DNA of 26,991 nucleotides from a virus. The first letter of the stretch is position 1, and every line of letters starts with the position of its first letter. A model generated the notes under the pieces. The model saw nothing but the letters and a program-made list of their open reading frames with translations. It searched no databases and was not told the origin of the DNA. The position numbers were made by a program, and so were the translations under genes. The stretch covers positions 1-26,991 of the IMG/VR virus record IMGVR_UViG_3300000928_000032. One strand, 5' to 3'. Positions 20,037 through 26,991 of the stretch are shown in pieces.

Positions 20037-21723
20037 AGAGGGAGACAAGGCCGCCAAGCGTGAGTTACCAATCGCTTGTTGGTCGGGAACATTCTCAGAG
20101 CGCAAGGATGAGGCACTGATAGAACACAGCGGTTTCATTATCTTGGACTTTGATGATGTCAACGTAGACCAAGTTAAACCTGCTATAGCATTCGATGATT
20201 ACACTTTTGCTTGTTGGGTTAGTCCTTCGGGTAATGGCATCAAGGCGCTCATCCCGATAACAAATCCGGAGAGACACCGAGACCACTTCCGTGCAATCGA
20301 GAAATACTATCAAAAGCAGTACGGACTAGAGGTTGACCCGAGCGGTATCAATGTAAGCCGGGCTTGTTTTGAATCATACGACCCCAACCTAGCCGTCAAT
20401 GAAGAGGCTAAAAAGTTTGGGGGCATGATATCCGAGCGGGCTGAATCGCAAGAGGCGATGATGCCAACGGAGATAGTCACCGACTATGAGCAACTGAACA
20501 TCTCATGTAAGATGATTCGGAGGGCCGCTGATGGAGAAAAACACAGCGTACTCTATCGTGCATCTCGTTTATGCGGTGGCTACATAGCCGCAGGCAAACT
20601 CGAGGAGGAAGAGGTGGTTCGTGTACTATTCAGAGAAATACAGAAGCGAGACATCGATAGCGAAGAAAACGCTATAACAACCATTCGTGATGGAATTGAG
20701 GATGGCAAGAAGATGCCCGTCAAGGAGGTCATGGATGAGCGTGAGAAGATTCAACGTGAGATGAAGATTCTCGATGGCGATATGTCGTTTATATCTAGTG
20801 ATGATAGTGATTACAAGTGGATTGATGACTTTGCTGGTGGGCGCATTGAATTAGGGTTGCCAATCGGTATACCTAAAGTAGATGAGCATTGGAGGCTCAA
20901 AAAGAACTTCACCATCATCAATGGTCACTCAAACATCGGTAAGACAACTTTTGCTTTGTACTTACAGGTGGCGGCATCTATGTTACATGGTTGGAAATGG
21001 ATGGTATACTCATCAGAAAACTCAACCGCATCCATCAAGATGAGACTCATGGAGTTTGCTATGGATATGCCAATACGCAACATGATGAACCATCAACGTA
21101 AGATGGCTTACGATTGGGTAAGTAAGCACTTCACAATCATATCGAACGACAAGGTGTATTCGTTTTACGACCTGCTAATCTTTGCCGAGAAACTAATACG
21201 AAATCAAGATTTAGATGGAATCTTTATAGACCCATATAATGGATTACGTATCGACATGGGTCAAGGCAAGAACCTTAGTACTCACGAGTATCACTACGAG
21301 GCGGTATCTGAAATGCTGACCTTTGCTAACTCAAAAGGCGTAGCCCTATGGCTAAACACTCACGCAGTTACGGAGGCTCAACGTATCAAAGGCCCGGATG
21401 GATTGCCTATTGCTCCGTACGCAGAATCCACTGAAGGTGGAGGTAAGATGGTCAACCGGGCGGATGATTTCTTGACCTTTCATAGAAAAATCCAGCACCC
21501 GGAGCCGGGTATGCGCAGAGTTATTGAGATGCACGTTCGTAAGATTAGAATGACTGAAACAGGAGGCTCACCCACTAGTATTGATGAACCTATCTTGTTT
21601 GAAATGAATAATTTACGAACATCGTTTAGATATGTTTTAGGAGGTATGATTTTCCAACCGCTGTCTACGATGCAGGAGCAGATATCGTTCTCTCCAAATG
21701 GAGATATCAACAACGCATTCTAA
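19897..21723 (+). CDS. Primase-helicase: BT4734/VirE-N-like N terminus fused to DnaB-type helicase
   Basis: The protein has 608 residues from ATG at 19897. The first about 180 match the BT4734/VirE-N pattern typical of Bacteroidota (KISLFKTVQTVKEPYHITIG, LPIACWSGTFSERK, FIILDFDDVNVDQV), a primase-polymerase-related domain. Residues about 330-580 form a RecA-type helicase: GHSNIGKTT is the Walker A loop near residue 345, LDGIFIDPYNG the Walker B, and EGGGKMVNRADDFLTFHRK the arginine-finger/sensor region. It should unwind the phage fork and perhaps prime it. The start overlaps the Nmad1-like gene by 140 bases. A TTG at 19885 is possible but not needed. A classic DnaG-type Toprim domain is not visible. 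Confidence 0.8.
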   Translation: MSINPLDKKISLFKTVQTVKEPYHITIGSALQRIQSGKVESLVEKVREGDKAAKRELPIACWSGTFSERKDEALIEHSGFIILDFDDVNVDQVKPAIAFDDYTFACWVSPSGNGIKALIPITNPERHRDHFRAIEKYYQKQYGLEVDPSGINVSRACFESYDPNLAVNEEAKKFGGMISERAESQEAMMPTEIVTDYEQLNISCKMIRRAADGEKHSVLYRASRLCGGYIAAGKLEEEEVVRVLFREIQKRDIDSEENAITTIRDGIEDGKKMPVKEVMDEREKIQREMKILDGDMSFISSDDSDYKWIDDFAGGRIELGLPIGIPKVDEHWRLKKNFTIINGHSNIGKTTFALYLQVAASMLHGWKWMVYSSENSTASIKMRLMEFAMDMPIRNMMNHQRKMAYDWVSKHFTIISNDKVYSFYDLLIFAEKLIRNQDLDGIFIDPYNGLRIDMGQGKNLSTHEYHYEAVSEMLTFANSKGVALWLNTHAVTEAQRIKGPDGLPIAPYAESTEGGGKMVNRADDFLTFHRKIQHPEPGMRRVIEMHVRKIRMTETGGSPTSIDEPILFEMNNLRTSFRYVLGGMIFQPLSTMQEQISFSPNGDINNAF

Positions 21724-21765
21724 AAAAAGTTCATCTGGTGTCCGTCAATAACTTTATATTTGGCT

Positions 21766-22209
21766 ATGGGGCGAAAGAAGACCGGGGCAATTAAATCCAA
21801 GAAGAAGGTCTATGATGGAAAGACTTTTCAGTCAAACCTTGAGTGGTACTGCTATAAGGAGCTGAAAAATGCCGGGCTTAAGTTCGGTTACGAGTCTGAA
21901 GTCATAGAACTTCTTCCCGGGTTTCGTTACGAAGGAACTTATCTTAAATCCACGGGCACAAAGAGGGACTTGATGGACAAGACTGGCAAGAAGGAATTGC
22001 CCATCACGTACAAGCCGGACTTTGTTTCATATGAACACGAGTTCTTTATTGAGACAAAAGGCTACATTCCATCACAGCACACGTTTACGGTGCGATGGAA
22101 ATTATTCTTAAAGTGGCTTGTTGATAATGAGATGGGTCATTACAGCGTATTTCTCCCTAAGAATCAAAAACAAGTAGACGAGGTTATTAAAATCATAAAG
22201 GGGAAATGA
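21766..22209 (+). CDS. PD-(D/E)XK nuclease, DUF1064-like
   Basis: This 147-residue protein begins MGRKKTGAIKSKKKVYDGKT (ATG at 21766; a TTG at 21760 is an alternative), followed by FQSNLEWYCYKELKNAGLKF with the conserved Glu, and YKPDFVSYEHEFFIETKGY, which supplies Asp plus the E-x-K pair of a nuclease core. DUF1064-type proteins are common in phage replication regions and are probably structure-specific (Holliday-junction-like) endonucleases. A TATATTTG box at 21755-21762 lies just before the start, so it may have its own near-leaderless promoter. Confidence 0.75.
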   Translation: MGRKKTGAIKSKKKVYDGKTFQSNLEWYCYKELKNAGLKFGYESEVIELLPGFRYEGTYLKSTGTKRDLMDKTGKKELPITYKPDFVSYEHEFFIETKGYIPSQHTFTVRWKLFLKWLVDNEMGHYSVFLPKNQKQVDEVIKIIKGK

Positions 22210-22415
22210 CAAAGGAGCAATTATCAGAATCGTACTGCAAGGCTACCTTGATGATACACAAGGAGACTACAGAATTATACGAGGCCCTTCACACTAACGG
22301 AGGTGAGCCTATTGACAGAGAAGACTACGTTAGACATCTGTGTTCGCAGTATTTATTGAAGGTTCGTTCTGAGCTTGATATGATTAAAAGCGCACGTAGA
22401 GAAACAGAAGATTGA
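22206..22415 (+). CDS. Hypothetical helical 69-residue protein
   Basis: This is an all-helical protein with HKETTELYEALHTNGG and a long C-terminal helix (LLKVRSELDMIKSARRETED). The start overlaps the preceding stop by 4 bases and the stop overlaps the following start. Its placement between two nuclease genes suggests a role in DNA metabolism, but there is no motif to say so. Confidence 0.6.
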   Translation: MTKEQLSESYCKATLMIHKETTELYEALHTNGGEPIDREDYVRHLCSQYLLKVRSELDMIKSARRETED

Positions 22416-22897
22416 TGAATCATTCTGGGAAAATAGGAGAAGAAATGTGGGCTAACTATTTATTAGATAGAGGCTATGACATAACTCCTGCCCCGGAAAA
22501 AAGATTCTACGATTGGGATATAAAAGCAGACAAGGAGGGCAGGACCGTAACCTTTGAAGTCAAGTACGATGAGAAGGCGTACTGGTGGGCTAAGAGAAGG
22601 AAGACACCAAACCAACCAAACTTGTATATAGAATTTAGAAACACATCTAAATCTGAAGACAGCGGTATACTTGCGTCTAAGGCTGATTATTATATCTACA
22701 TAATGAAAGAAGATAGCGACACGGCGTATGTCTTCAAGAGAAAAGAACTAGCAGAACTTTGCCAATGTTCTAACTTTCGTGTCGTTGGAAACGCTGCTAC
22801 GGGAGACGATAATGCAGAAGGATGGATACCTAAACTCAGCGAAGTTATATCAGACAAAAATGTTTTTGTGATGGCAATTTCGTTAAGCGAAAGATAA
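22415..22897 (+). CDS. PD-(D/E)XK family nuclease-like protein, 160 residues
   Basis: The core is FYDWDIKADKEGRTVTFEVKYD: Asp in WDIKA, then the F-E-V-K pair, with K after the Glu, which makes a restriction-like nuclease site. EEMWANYLLDRGYDITPAPE precedes it as the first helix. The last 60 residues are not conserved as far as I can see. ATG at 22415 overlaps the previous stop (TGATG); a TTG one codon earlier is possible. Substrate unknown: it may resolve replication intermediates or degrade host DNA. A terminator follows. Confidence 0.7.
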   Translation: MNHSGKIGEEMWANYLLDRGYDITPAPEKRFYDWDIKADKEGRTVTFEVKYDEKAYWWAKRRKTPNQPNLYIEFRNTSKSEDSGILASKADYYIYIMKEDSDTAYVFKRKELAELCQCSNFRVVGNAATGDDNAEGWIPKLSEVISDKNVFVMAISLSER

Positions 22898-22930
22898 TTT
22901 CATTCCATATATTCGCATTCCAATCACGAA

Positions 22931-22952
22931 GGGGCTACGGCCCCTTTGTTTG
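22931..22952 (+). terminator. Rho-independent terminator before the RNR genes
   Basis: GGGGC-TACG-GCCCC (22931-22944) is followed by TTTGTTTGTC. The same 14-base hairpin is found at 12380-12393, with a related CACGAAG upstream flank. It ends the replication operon and separates it from nrdB. Confidence 0.75.
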
Positions 22953-22977
22953 TCTAATTAAAAACCACACAAGAGGT

Positions 22978-23967
22978 ATGTTATTCGAGGATAGAATCCC
23001 ATTTAAGCCGTTTGAGTATCCGATTTATTACACGGAAGGATGGCTGAAGCAAGCCCAAGCGTTTTGGCTTCACACAGAAATCTCAATGCAAAATGACGTT
23101 AAGGACTTTAGGGAGAACTTATCCGAGAAAGAGAAACATATCGTTGGAAACATCCTTCTGGGATTCGCACAAACTGAATGTGCGGTATCTGACTATTGGA
23201 CGCAGTACGTAACCAAGTGGTTCCCCAAGCATGAGATTAAGCAGATGGCTATGATGTTCGGCTCACAGGAAACAATCCATGCAACCGCTTATTCCTATCT
23301 GAATGAGACGTTGGGCCTTGATGACTTTGAAGGATTCCTTCACGAGCCTGCCATTGCACAGCGGTTCGAGAGTTTAAGCAATACGAAGGCTGACTATAAT
23401 CCTAGCGACTTACTGAAGGATAATAATGCACGGGCTGACGTTGCACGTTCAATCGCAATCTTCAGTGCCTTTGCTGAGGGTGTAGCACTCTATTCGTCTT
23501 TCGCTGTCTTGTATTCATTCCAAATGCGCAATCTTCTAAAGGGAATCGGTCAGCAGATGAAATGGTCAGTGCGTGACGAATCACTTCACTCCAAGATGGG
23601 CTGTCAATTATTCAGACATATGTGCGAGGAGTATCCCGAGCTAAAACAAGCGGTTCAGTTAGAAGTGGAAGAAGCTGCTCGCATCATGGTTGAGATGGAA
23701 ATGCAATTCATTGACAAGATATTCGAGAAAGGAGACCTTGAGAACATGAAGGCAGAAGACCTAAAGCATTTTATTAAAAAAAGATGCAATGAAAAGTTGC
23801 TTGAGTTGGGATATACAGGTATCTTTGAGTATGATACAAATAGAGCGGCTGAACTGGACTGGTTCTACCACCTTACTGGCGGGCACACTCATACTGATTT
23901 CTTTGCCATTCGTCCTACTGACTATTCAAAGGCGAATGAGGGGGAAGATTTCGAAGACATCTGGTAA
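22978..23967 (+). CDS. nrdB: Ribonucleotide reductase class I small subunit (NrdB/NrdF-like)
   Basis: This 329-residue ferritin-like radical protein has these metal ligands by position: Glu67 (QTECAVSDYW), Glu98 and His101 (SQETIHATAYSY), Glu167 (FAEGVALYSSF), and Glu201 and His204 (RDESLHSK). The radical tyrosine would be Tyr105, seven residues after Glu98, and is present. The C-terminal tail with TDYSKANEG carries the tyrosine for radical transfer to the large subunit. The first ligand is Glu rather than the Asp of E. coli NrdB, as in some other subclasses. It provides the tyrosyl or metal cofactor for making deoxynucleotides for phage DNA. The start has AGAGGT just upstream. Confidence 0.92.
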   Translation: MLFEDRIPFKPFEYPIYYTEGWLKQAQAFWLHTEISMQNDVKDFRENLSEKEKHIVGNILLGFAQTECAVSDYWTQYVTKWFPKHEIKQMAMMFGSQETIHATAYSYLNETLGLDDFEGFLHEPAIAQRFESLSNTKADYNPSDLLKDNNARADVARSIAIFSAFAEGVALYSSFAVLYSFQMRNLLKGIGQQMKWSVRDESLHSKMGCQLFRHMCEEYPELKQAVQLEVEEAARIMVEMEMQFIDKIFEKGDLENMKAEDLKHFIKKRCNEKLLELGYTGIFEYDTNRAAELDWFYHLTGGHTHTDFFAIRPTDYSKANEGEDFEDIW

Positions 23968-23998
23968 TAATCAATTCATAAATAGAAAAGGACTACCC

Positions 23999-24298
23999 AT
24001 GAATAATGTTTACAGACTCGTTAAGATTTGCGCTGAGGAGTTCAACACGGACCCAATGAAAATGCAAGGGAAGACAAGAAGACAAAACGTTGTATTCGCA
24101 AGGCACACAGCCATGAGCATCATGCGCAATGACCTTAATCTTTCTTACTACGAGATTGGATTCATGTTTAATCGTAATCACTCAACCGTAATTCATGCGG
24201 TTAAAAGTGTTAACACGATGAGGGAAATAAATAAGGGATTCATTAGACGCTTTGATGCGGTGTACGACAAGTACCTTGACGATAAATACGAATTGTAA
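23999..24298 (+). CDS. Stand-alone DnaA domain IV-like DNA-binding protein
   Basis: This 99-residue protein carries RQNVVFARHTAMSIMRNDLN, then LSYYEIGFMFNRNHSTVIHAV. This is the DnaA domain IV signature (A-R-x-x-A-M and N-H-S-T-V-x-H-A), the part that recognises origin boxes. Domains I-III, including the ATPase, are absent, so it cannot act as an initiator by itself; it may bind an origin or compete with the host DnaA. It is placed between nrdB and nrdA and overlaps nrdA by one base (TAATG). Start ATG at 23999; the frame is open further upstream into nrdB without a better start. Confidence 0.8.
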   Translation: MNNVYRLVKICAEEFNTDPMKMQGKTRRQNVVFARHTAMSIMRNDLNLSYYEIGFMFNRNHSTVIHAVKSVNTMREINKGFIRRFDAVYDKYLDDKYEL

Positions 24299-26070
24299 TG
24301 GCTAAGAATTTTGGAGAAGAGTTTGGCTGGGAAATCGGTCAAGACTTTCCTGCGTGGGGAAACACCGAGGAATACGTAAAGACAATCACCAAGGGATATC
24401 TATATAACGGAGAGACGCCTAGAGACGCCTATATGCGAGTCTCCAGTGCGGTAGCTAAAAGATTAAACAAAAATGAATTGGCGGATAAGTTCTTTCAGCT
24501 TATCTGGGACAACTGGCTTTGTTTAGCGACACCCGTTCTCTCTAATACCGGAACAGACAGAGGTTTACCAATCTCTTGCTTCGGTATCGATGTAGGCGAT
24601 AGCATCCCAGAAATCGGAGGGAAGAACCTTGAGATGATGCTACTGGCAAAGCATGGCGGTGGTGTTGGTATCGGCGTCAATATGATTCGACCAGCAGGTT
24701 CTCCTATCGCTAACGGAAACGGCACTACAGATGGGGTCGTTCCTTTCTGTAAGATATTTGACAGCACAATCCTAGCCACATCACAGGGCAACGTTCGTAG
24801 AGGTGCGGCATCCGTAAACCTGAATATCGAACACGAAGACTTTTATGATTGGATTGAGATTCGTGAGCCAAAGGGTGATGTCAACCGCCAATGCTTGAAC
24901 TTGCACCAATGTGTTGTCGTATCCGATAAGTTTATGCGTAGACTTGAGGAGGGAGATGATGACGCTCGTAGACGTTGGTCTAAAGTATTGCAGAAAAGAA
25001 AAGCAACGGGTGAGCCTTACGTTATGTACAGAGGTAACGTAAACAAGCAGAATCCTGATATGTACAAGCACAACGGATTGAAGGTCTTTATGACCAACAT
25101 CTGTTCTGAGATTACACTACACACAGACGAGTCCCACTCTTTCGTCTGCTGTCTTTCGTCAATGAACTTGGCGAAATTTGATGAGTGGAAAGACACCGAT
25201 TCAGTCTACTACTCTACCATGTTTTTAGATGGGGTTCTTGAGGAGTTTATCCAAAAGGCCAAGAACATGAGGGGTTTTGAAAACTCCGTGCGTAGCGCAG
25301 AAAAGGGAAGAGCGTTGGGATTGGGAGTCCTCGGATGGCACACGTACCTTCAGCAGAAGGGCTTGCCCTTTGAGGGTCTCCCCGCCCAATTCGCCACACG
25401 TAAAATCTTCTCGCACATCAAGATGGAGTCCGAGAGGGCTAGTCGTGATATGGCTCGCACCTACGGAGAACCGCTATGGTGCCGAGGTTTCGGAATGAGA
25501 AACACACACCTGAGAGCAATCGCACCAACCGTTTCAAATTCAAAGTTGAGCGGTAACGTATCAGCAGGAATTGAGCCATGGGCGGCAAATGTATTCACTG
25601 AGCAATCAGCCAAGGGAACATTCATTAGAAAGAATCCAGAGCTTGAGCGTGTATTAAAGAGAATCGGAATCAATAACAAGGAGACTTGGGACAAGATTCT
25701 TGCTGACGGAGGTTCAGTTCAAGAACTACACGAACTTGATGGATGGGGATACGTCAACGGGAAGCTGACTAATATTGGTGATATTACAGAAGAATACGAC
25801 ACAGTAAAGGATGTATTCAAGACGTTCAAGGAGATAAATCAACTTGAGTTAGTCAAGCAGGCCTCAATACGTCAGGCTTACGTGGACCAATCTGTATCGT
25901 TGAACTTAGCGTTCCCGTCAGAAGCCTCACCTAAATGGATTAACCAAGTCCACATGGAGGCGTGGAAGGGAGGCATTAAGACGCTGTATTACATGAGAAC
26001 AGAATCAGTTCTTCGTGGAGATATTGCGGCAAGAGCCATGAATCCCGATTGTTTGAGTTGTGATGGATAA
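24298..26070 (+). CDS. nrdA: Ribonucleotide reductase class I large subunit (NrdA/NrdE-like)
   Basis: This 590-residue catalytic subunit reduces ribonucleoside diphosphates. Visible motifs are PVLSNTGTDRGLPISCFGID (first active-site Cys), NICSEITLHTDESHSFVCCLSSMNL (thiyl-radical Cys and second active-site Cys), GLGVLGWHTYLQQKG and SAGIEPWAANVFTEQSAKG. The C terminus MNPDCLSCDG has the CxxC pair that re-reduces the active site. At 590 residues it is shorter than chromosomal NrdA (about 760) and lacks the N-terminal ATP-cone, so it probably lacks activity control by dATP, as in many phages. It overlaps the DnaA-like gene by one base. Confidence 0.93.
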   Translation: MAKNFGEEFGWEIGQDFPAWGNTEEYVKTITKGYLYNGETPRDAYMRVSSAVAKRLNKNELADKFFQLIWDNWLCLATPVLSNTGTDRGLPISCFGIDVGDSIPEIGGKNLEMMLLAKHGGGVGIGVNMIRPAGSPIANGNGTTDGVVPFCKIFDSTILATSQGNVRRGAASVNLNIEHEDFYDWIEIREPKGDVNRQCLNLHQCVVVSDKFMRRLEEGDDDARRRWSKVLQKRKATGEPYVMYRGNVNKQNPDMYKHNGLKVFMTNICSEITLHTDESHSFVCCLSSMNLAKFDEWKDTDSVYYSTMFLDGVLEEFIQKAKNMRGFENSVRSAEKGRALGLGVLGWHTYLQQKGLPFEGLPAQFATRKIFSHIKMESERASRDMARTYGEPLWCRGFGMRNTHLRAIAPTVSNSKLSGNVSAGIEPWAANVFTEQSAKGTFIRKNPELERVLKRIGINNKETWDKILADGGSVQELHELDGWGYVNGKLTNIGDITEEYDTVKDVFKTFKEINQLELVKQASIRQAYVDQSVSLNLAFPSEASPKWINQVHMEAWKGGIKTLYYMRTESVLRGDIAARAMNPDCLSCDG

Positions 26071-26075
26071 ATGAC

Positions 26076-26148
26076 GCCCCCGTAGCACAATGGATAGCGC
26101 AACGCACTTCTAATGCGTAGGTTGCTGGTTCGAGTCCAGCCGGGGGTA
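26076..26148 (+). tRNA. tRNA-Arg (anticodon TCT)
   Basis: Acceptor GCCCCCG pairs with CGGGGGT (one G-U at the end). The D-arm is GCAC/GCGC with one A-C mismatch. The anticodon stem is ACGCA/TGCGT with loop CTTCTAA and anticodon TCT at 26109-26111. The T-arm is GCTGG-TTCGAGT-CCAGC. CCA is not encoded. It reads AGA, and perhaps AGG, codons, which the early genes use often. Confidence 0.9.
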
Positions 26149-26162
26149 CTAAACTAAATGTT

Positions 26163-26315
26163 ATGTCCGGAAAAGATTATAAGTTCCTCTACTGGGACGA
26201 CTTTGAAGATAGCGAAGATGAAGCCGAAAAGCGTATGCAAATCATTATGCGTAACGGCAACTCAGGCGAACATTACGACATATATGATGATGGGGAAGAG
26301 CAGGATGTTGAGTAA
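26163..26315 (+). CDS. Hypothetical acidic 50-residue protein
   Basis: ATG at 26163 to TAA at 26313-26315. The product begins MSGKDYKFLYWDDFEDSEDE and ends DIYDDGEEQDVE; it is very acidic, like DNA-mimic or inhibitor proteins in phages, although that is only a composition-based guess. Its stop directly abuts the stop of the opposing lipoprotein gene (26316). It follows the tRNA by 14 bases. Confidence 0.6.
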   Translation: MSGKDYKFLYWDDFEDSEDEAEKRMQIIMRNGNSGEHYDIYDDGEEQDVE

Positions 26316-26465
26316 CTACTCGAAGATAATGTGCTGATGAATACTCCCTAAGTTCTTGCAGTCCATGTCGTTACAAGTGTTGCTTACTGGAGCGTAAGCC
26401 GTGCTCGCTTCATAAGCACCGCATGATGATAGTGTGAAAAGCGCAATGATTGCTAAGTACTTCAT
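26316..26465 (-). CDS. Small lipoprotein, 49 residues, minus strand
   Basis: From ATG at 26465-26463 to TAG at 26318-26316 the minus strand encodes MKYLAIIALFTLSSCGAYEA... A short basic start, a hydrophobic helix and the lipobox L-S-S-C at residues 12-15 mark a signal-peptidase-II lipoprotein. The mature part (35 residues) has two further cysteines (CNDMDC), which could form a disulfide, and ends HQHIIFE. It has its own promoter (26491-26520) and is the only minus-strand gene of the right arm, converging with the acidic 26163 gene. Small phage lipoproteins such as T5 Llp block receptor proteins after infection; superinfection exclusion or lysogenic conversion is a sensible hypothesis, not shown. 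Confidence 0.7.
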   Translation of the reverse strand: MKYLAIIALFTLSSCGAYEASTAYAPVSNTCNDMDCKNLGSIHQHIIFE

Positions 26466-26490
26466 ACTCTGAATGTTAAGTTAGTGTTAA

Positions 26491-26520
26491 CAAATTTAGT
26501 GAAAATAAAATGGATACCAA
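26491..26520 (-). promoter_or_regulatory. Promoter of the lipoprotein gene, TTG-N19-TAAATTTG
   Basis: On the minus strand TTG (26520-26518) and TAAATTTG (26498-26491) are separated by 19 bases, matching the Bacteroidota consensus. The start would lie near 26487 with a leader of about 22 bases. The -33 element lies within the first codons of the divergent 26510 gene, so the two genes may interfere. Confidence 0.7.
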
Positions 26521-26719
26521 AATCTGCAACACGTGTCACCAGAGCAAAACGCTAGATTCATTTAGCCCGCAGAAGAAGAACGGAGTGTTCGCCTACTATA
26601 AGGGCAGATGTAAAGAGTGCTACGTTGATTACCGTAGAAAGCGCAAAGCACTAGGCTCTAGCGATGGAATCAGAAAGTCAACAGTTAACCAATACTGGAA
26701 GCACATATCTTGGCTATGA
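26510..26719 (+). CDS. Small zinc-finger-like protein, 69 residues (HNH-associated type)
   Basis: Residues 6-37 form a CxxC ... CxxC pair (CNTCHQSK and CKECYVDY) enclosing a helix/strand section with KTLDSFSPQKKNG, followed by a basic stretch YRRKRKALG. This zinc-ribbon-like start is found at the N terminus of many phage HNH endonucleases. Here the catalytic HNH part is missing, so it is either a free-standing DNA-binding protein or a truncated relic. Start ATG 26510. Confidence 0.6.
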   Translation: MDTKICNTCHQSKTLDSFSPQKKNGVFAYYKGRCKECYVDYRRKRKALGSSDGIRKSTVNQYWKHISWL

Positions 26720-26729
26720 GTAGGTTGTT

Positions 26730-26769
26730 GGGAGGCGGTGGATTTAATGGATGATAGAAGCCGTCTCCC
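26730..26769 (+). other. Hairpin after the zinc-finger gene
   Basis: GGGAGGCGG (26730-26738) pairs with CCGTCTCCC (26761-26769), nine positions with one G-U pair and a 22-base loop. There is no T-run after it, so it may be an RNA-end stabiliser. The remaining sequence to 26841 also has a 7-bp TTACCCT/AGGGTAA stem near 26800-26826 and no convincing gene. Confidence 0.5.
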
Positions 26770-26841
26770 CCACTCAGTCAAATGTCAAGCGTAACGATTA
26801 CCCTTGATTCACGAACGAGGGTAAATTAACACCAAAGAGAT

Positions 26842-26958
26842 ATGACTAAACATATAAAATGCAGCAATTCGGATAGATTCCGAGTAAATGCATATATCTT
26901 TGACAAGATGTGTAGTAAAACGCACTTTAAGAGTGCAAAGTTTAAAATTGAGCAATGA
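26842..26958 (+). CDS. Hypothetical basic 38-residue peptide
   Basis: ATG at 26842 to TGA at 26956-26958. The product begins MTKHIKCSNSDRFRVNAYIF and is basic throughout with two Cys. Its stop overlaps a further ATG (ATGA) that starts a frame leaving the window, the same arrangement as the rest of the arm. Probably real, function unknown. Confidence 0.5.
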   Translation: MTKHIKCSNSDRFRVNAYIFDKMCSKTHFKSAKFKIEQ

Positions 26959-26991
26959 TTTATACTATTAGTGCAACTTATGGCACATTAT
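26955..26991 (+). CDS. Start of a further gene, cut by the window edge
   Basis: ATG at 26955 overlaps the previous TGA (ATGA). Twelve codons are visible (MIYTISATYGTL). The overlap matches the other operon junctions here. Too short to identify. Confidence 0.4.
   Translation, partial: MIYTISATYGTL

Noticed and set aside
19897-21723. Integrase or transposase
   Set aside because: None found in the window; the RecA-like domain is clearly a replicative helicase, so lysogeny cannot be judged from here.
26782-26829. 15-codon frame starting MSSVTITLDS
   Set aside because: Too short, falls on a TTACCCT/AGGGTAA stem, no overlap with neighbours.

Overview
The window is part of a tailed double-stranded DNA phage (or prophage) genome whose host is most likely a member of the Bacteroidota, probably a flavobacterium. 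Three things point to that host. Intergenic promoters follow the Bacteroidota pattern TTG-N19/20-TAnnTTTG (best at 16705-16735, 16859-16889 and 26491-26520 on the minus strand). The replicative helicase carries a BT4734/VirE-N type N-terminal domain. Ribosome binding sites are weak or absent. The large terminase and long portal resemble those of Bacteroidota podoviruses such as crAss-like and Cellulophaga phages; this is family recall, not a search result.

Left arm, 1 to about 10200, nearly all on the minus strand: late genes read right to left. The order is an M15 zinc peptidase (endolysin candidate), a run of very small overlapping basic proteins, a tandem GroES-like protein, a small helical protein, large terminase, portal, two small virion proteins and the start of a tail-fibre-like protein that leaves the window at base 1. 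One gene, a predicted winged-helix protein (7556-8008), lies on the plus strand inside this block and is a candidate regulator.

Centre, about 10204 to 11958: roughly 1.7 kb without a credible protein gene. It begins with a divergent promoter pair. It holds a T/C-rich part with iteron-like repeats (candidate replication origin), followed by a purine-rich, hairpin-rich part ending in a tRNA-like T-arm and acceptor. I interpret the second part as a candidate large structured non-coding RNA. It is the least explained part of the window.

Right arm, 11959 to the end, nearly all on the plus strand: early and middle genes in tight ATGA/TAATG-overlapping operons. They include an amidoligase, a class II glutamine amidotransferase (Cys2 nucleophile) and, further along, a gamma-glutamylcyclotransferase, which together suggest a gamma-glutamyl or peptide-ligation pathway. 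Next come a recombination pair (annealing-protein-like plus RecE/lambda-type exonuclease), an SSB-like protein, a small HTH protein, an Nmad1/DUF1599-like protein, a primase-helicase and two PD-(D/E)XK nucleases. Ribonucleotide reductase follows (nrdB, a stand-alone DnaA domain IV protein, nrdA), then tRNA-Arg(TCT). Several genes of 38-56 codons are described here, including two small membrane proteins and a minus-strand lipoprotein with its own promoter.

Together the right arm makes nucleotides, replicates and recombines DNA, and may modify host or phage molecules; the left arm packages DNA, builds particles and lyses the cell. The central region separates the two transcription directions and probably contains both the switch and the origin.
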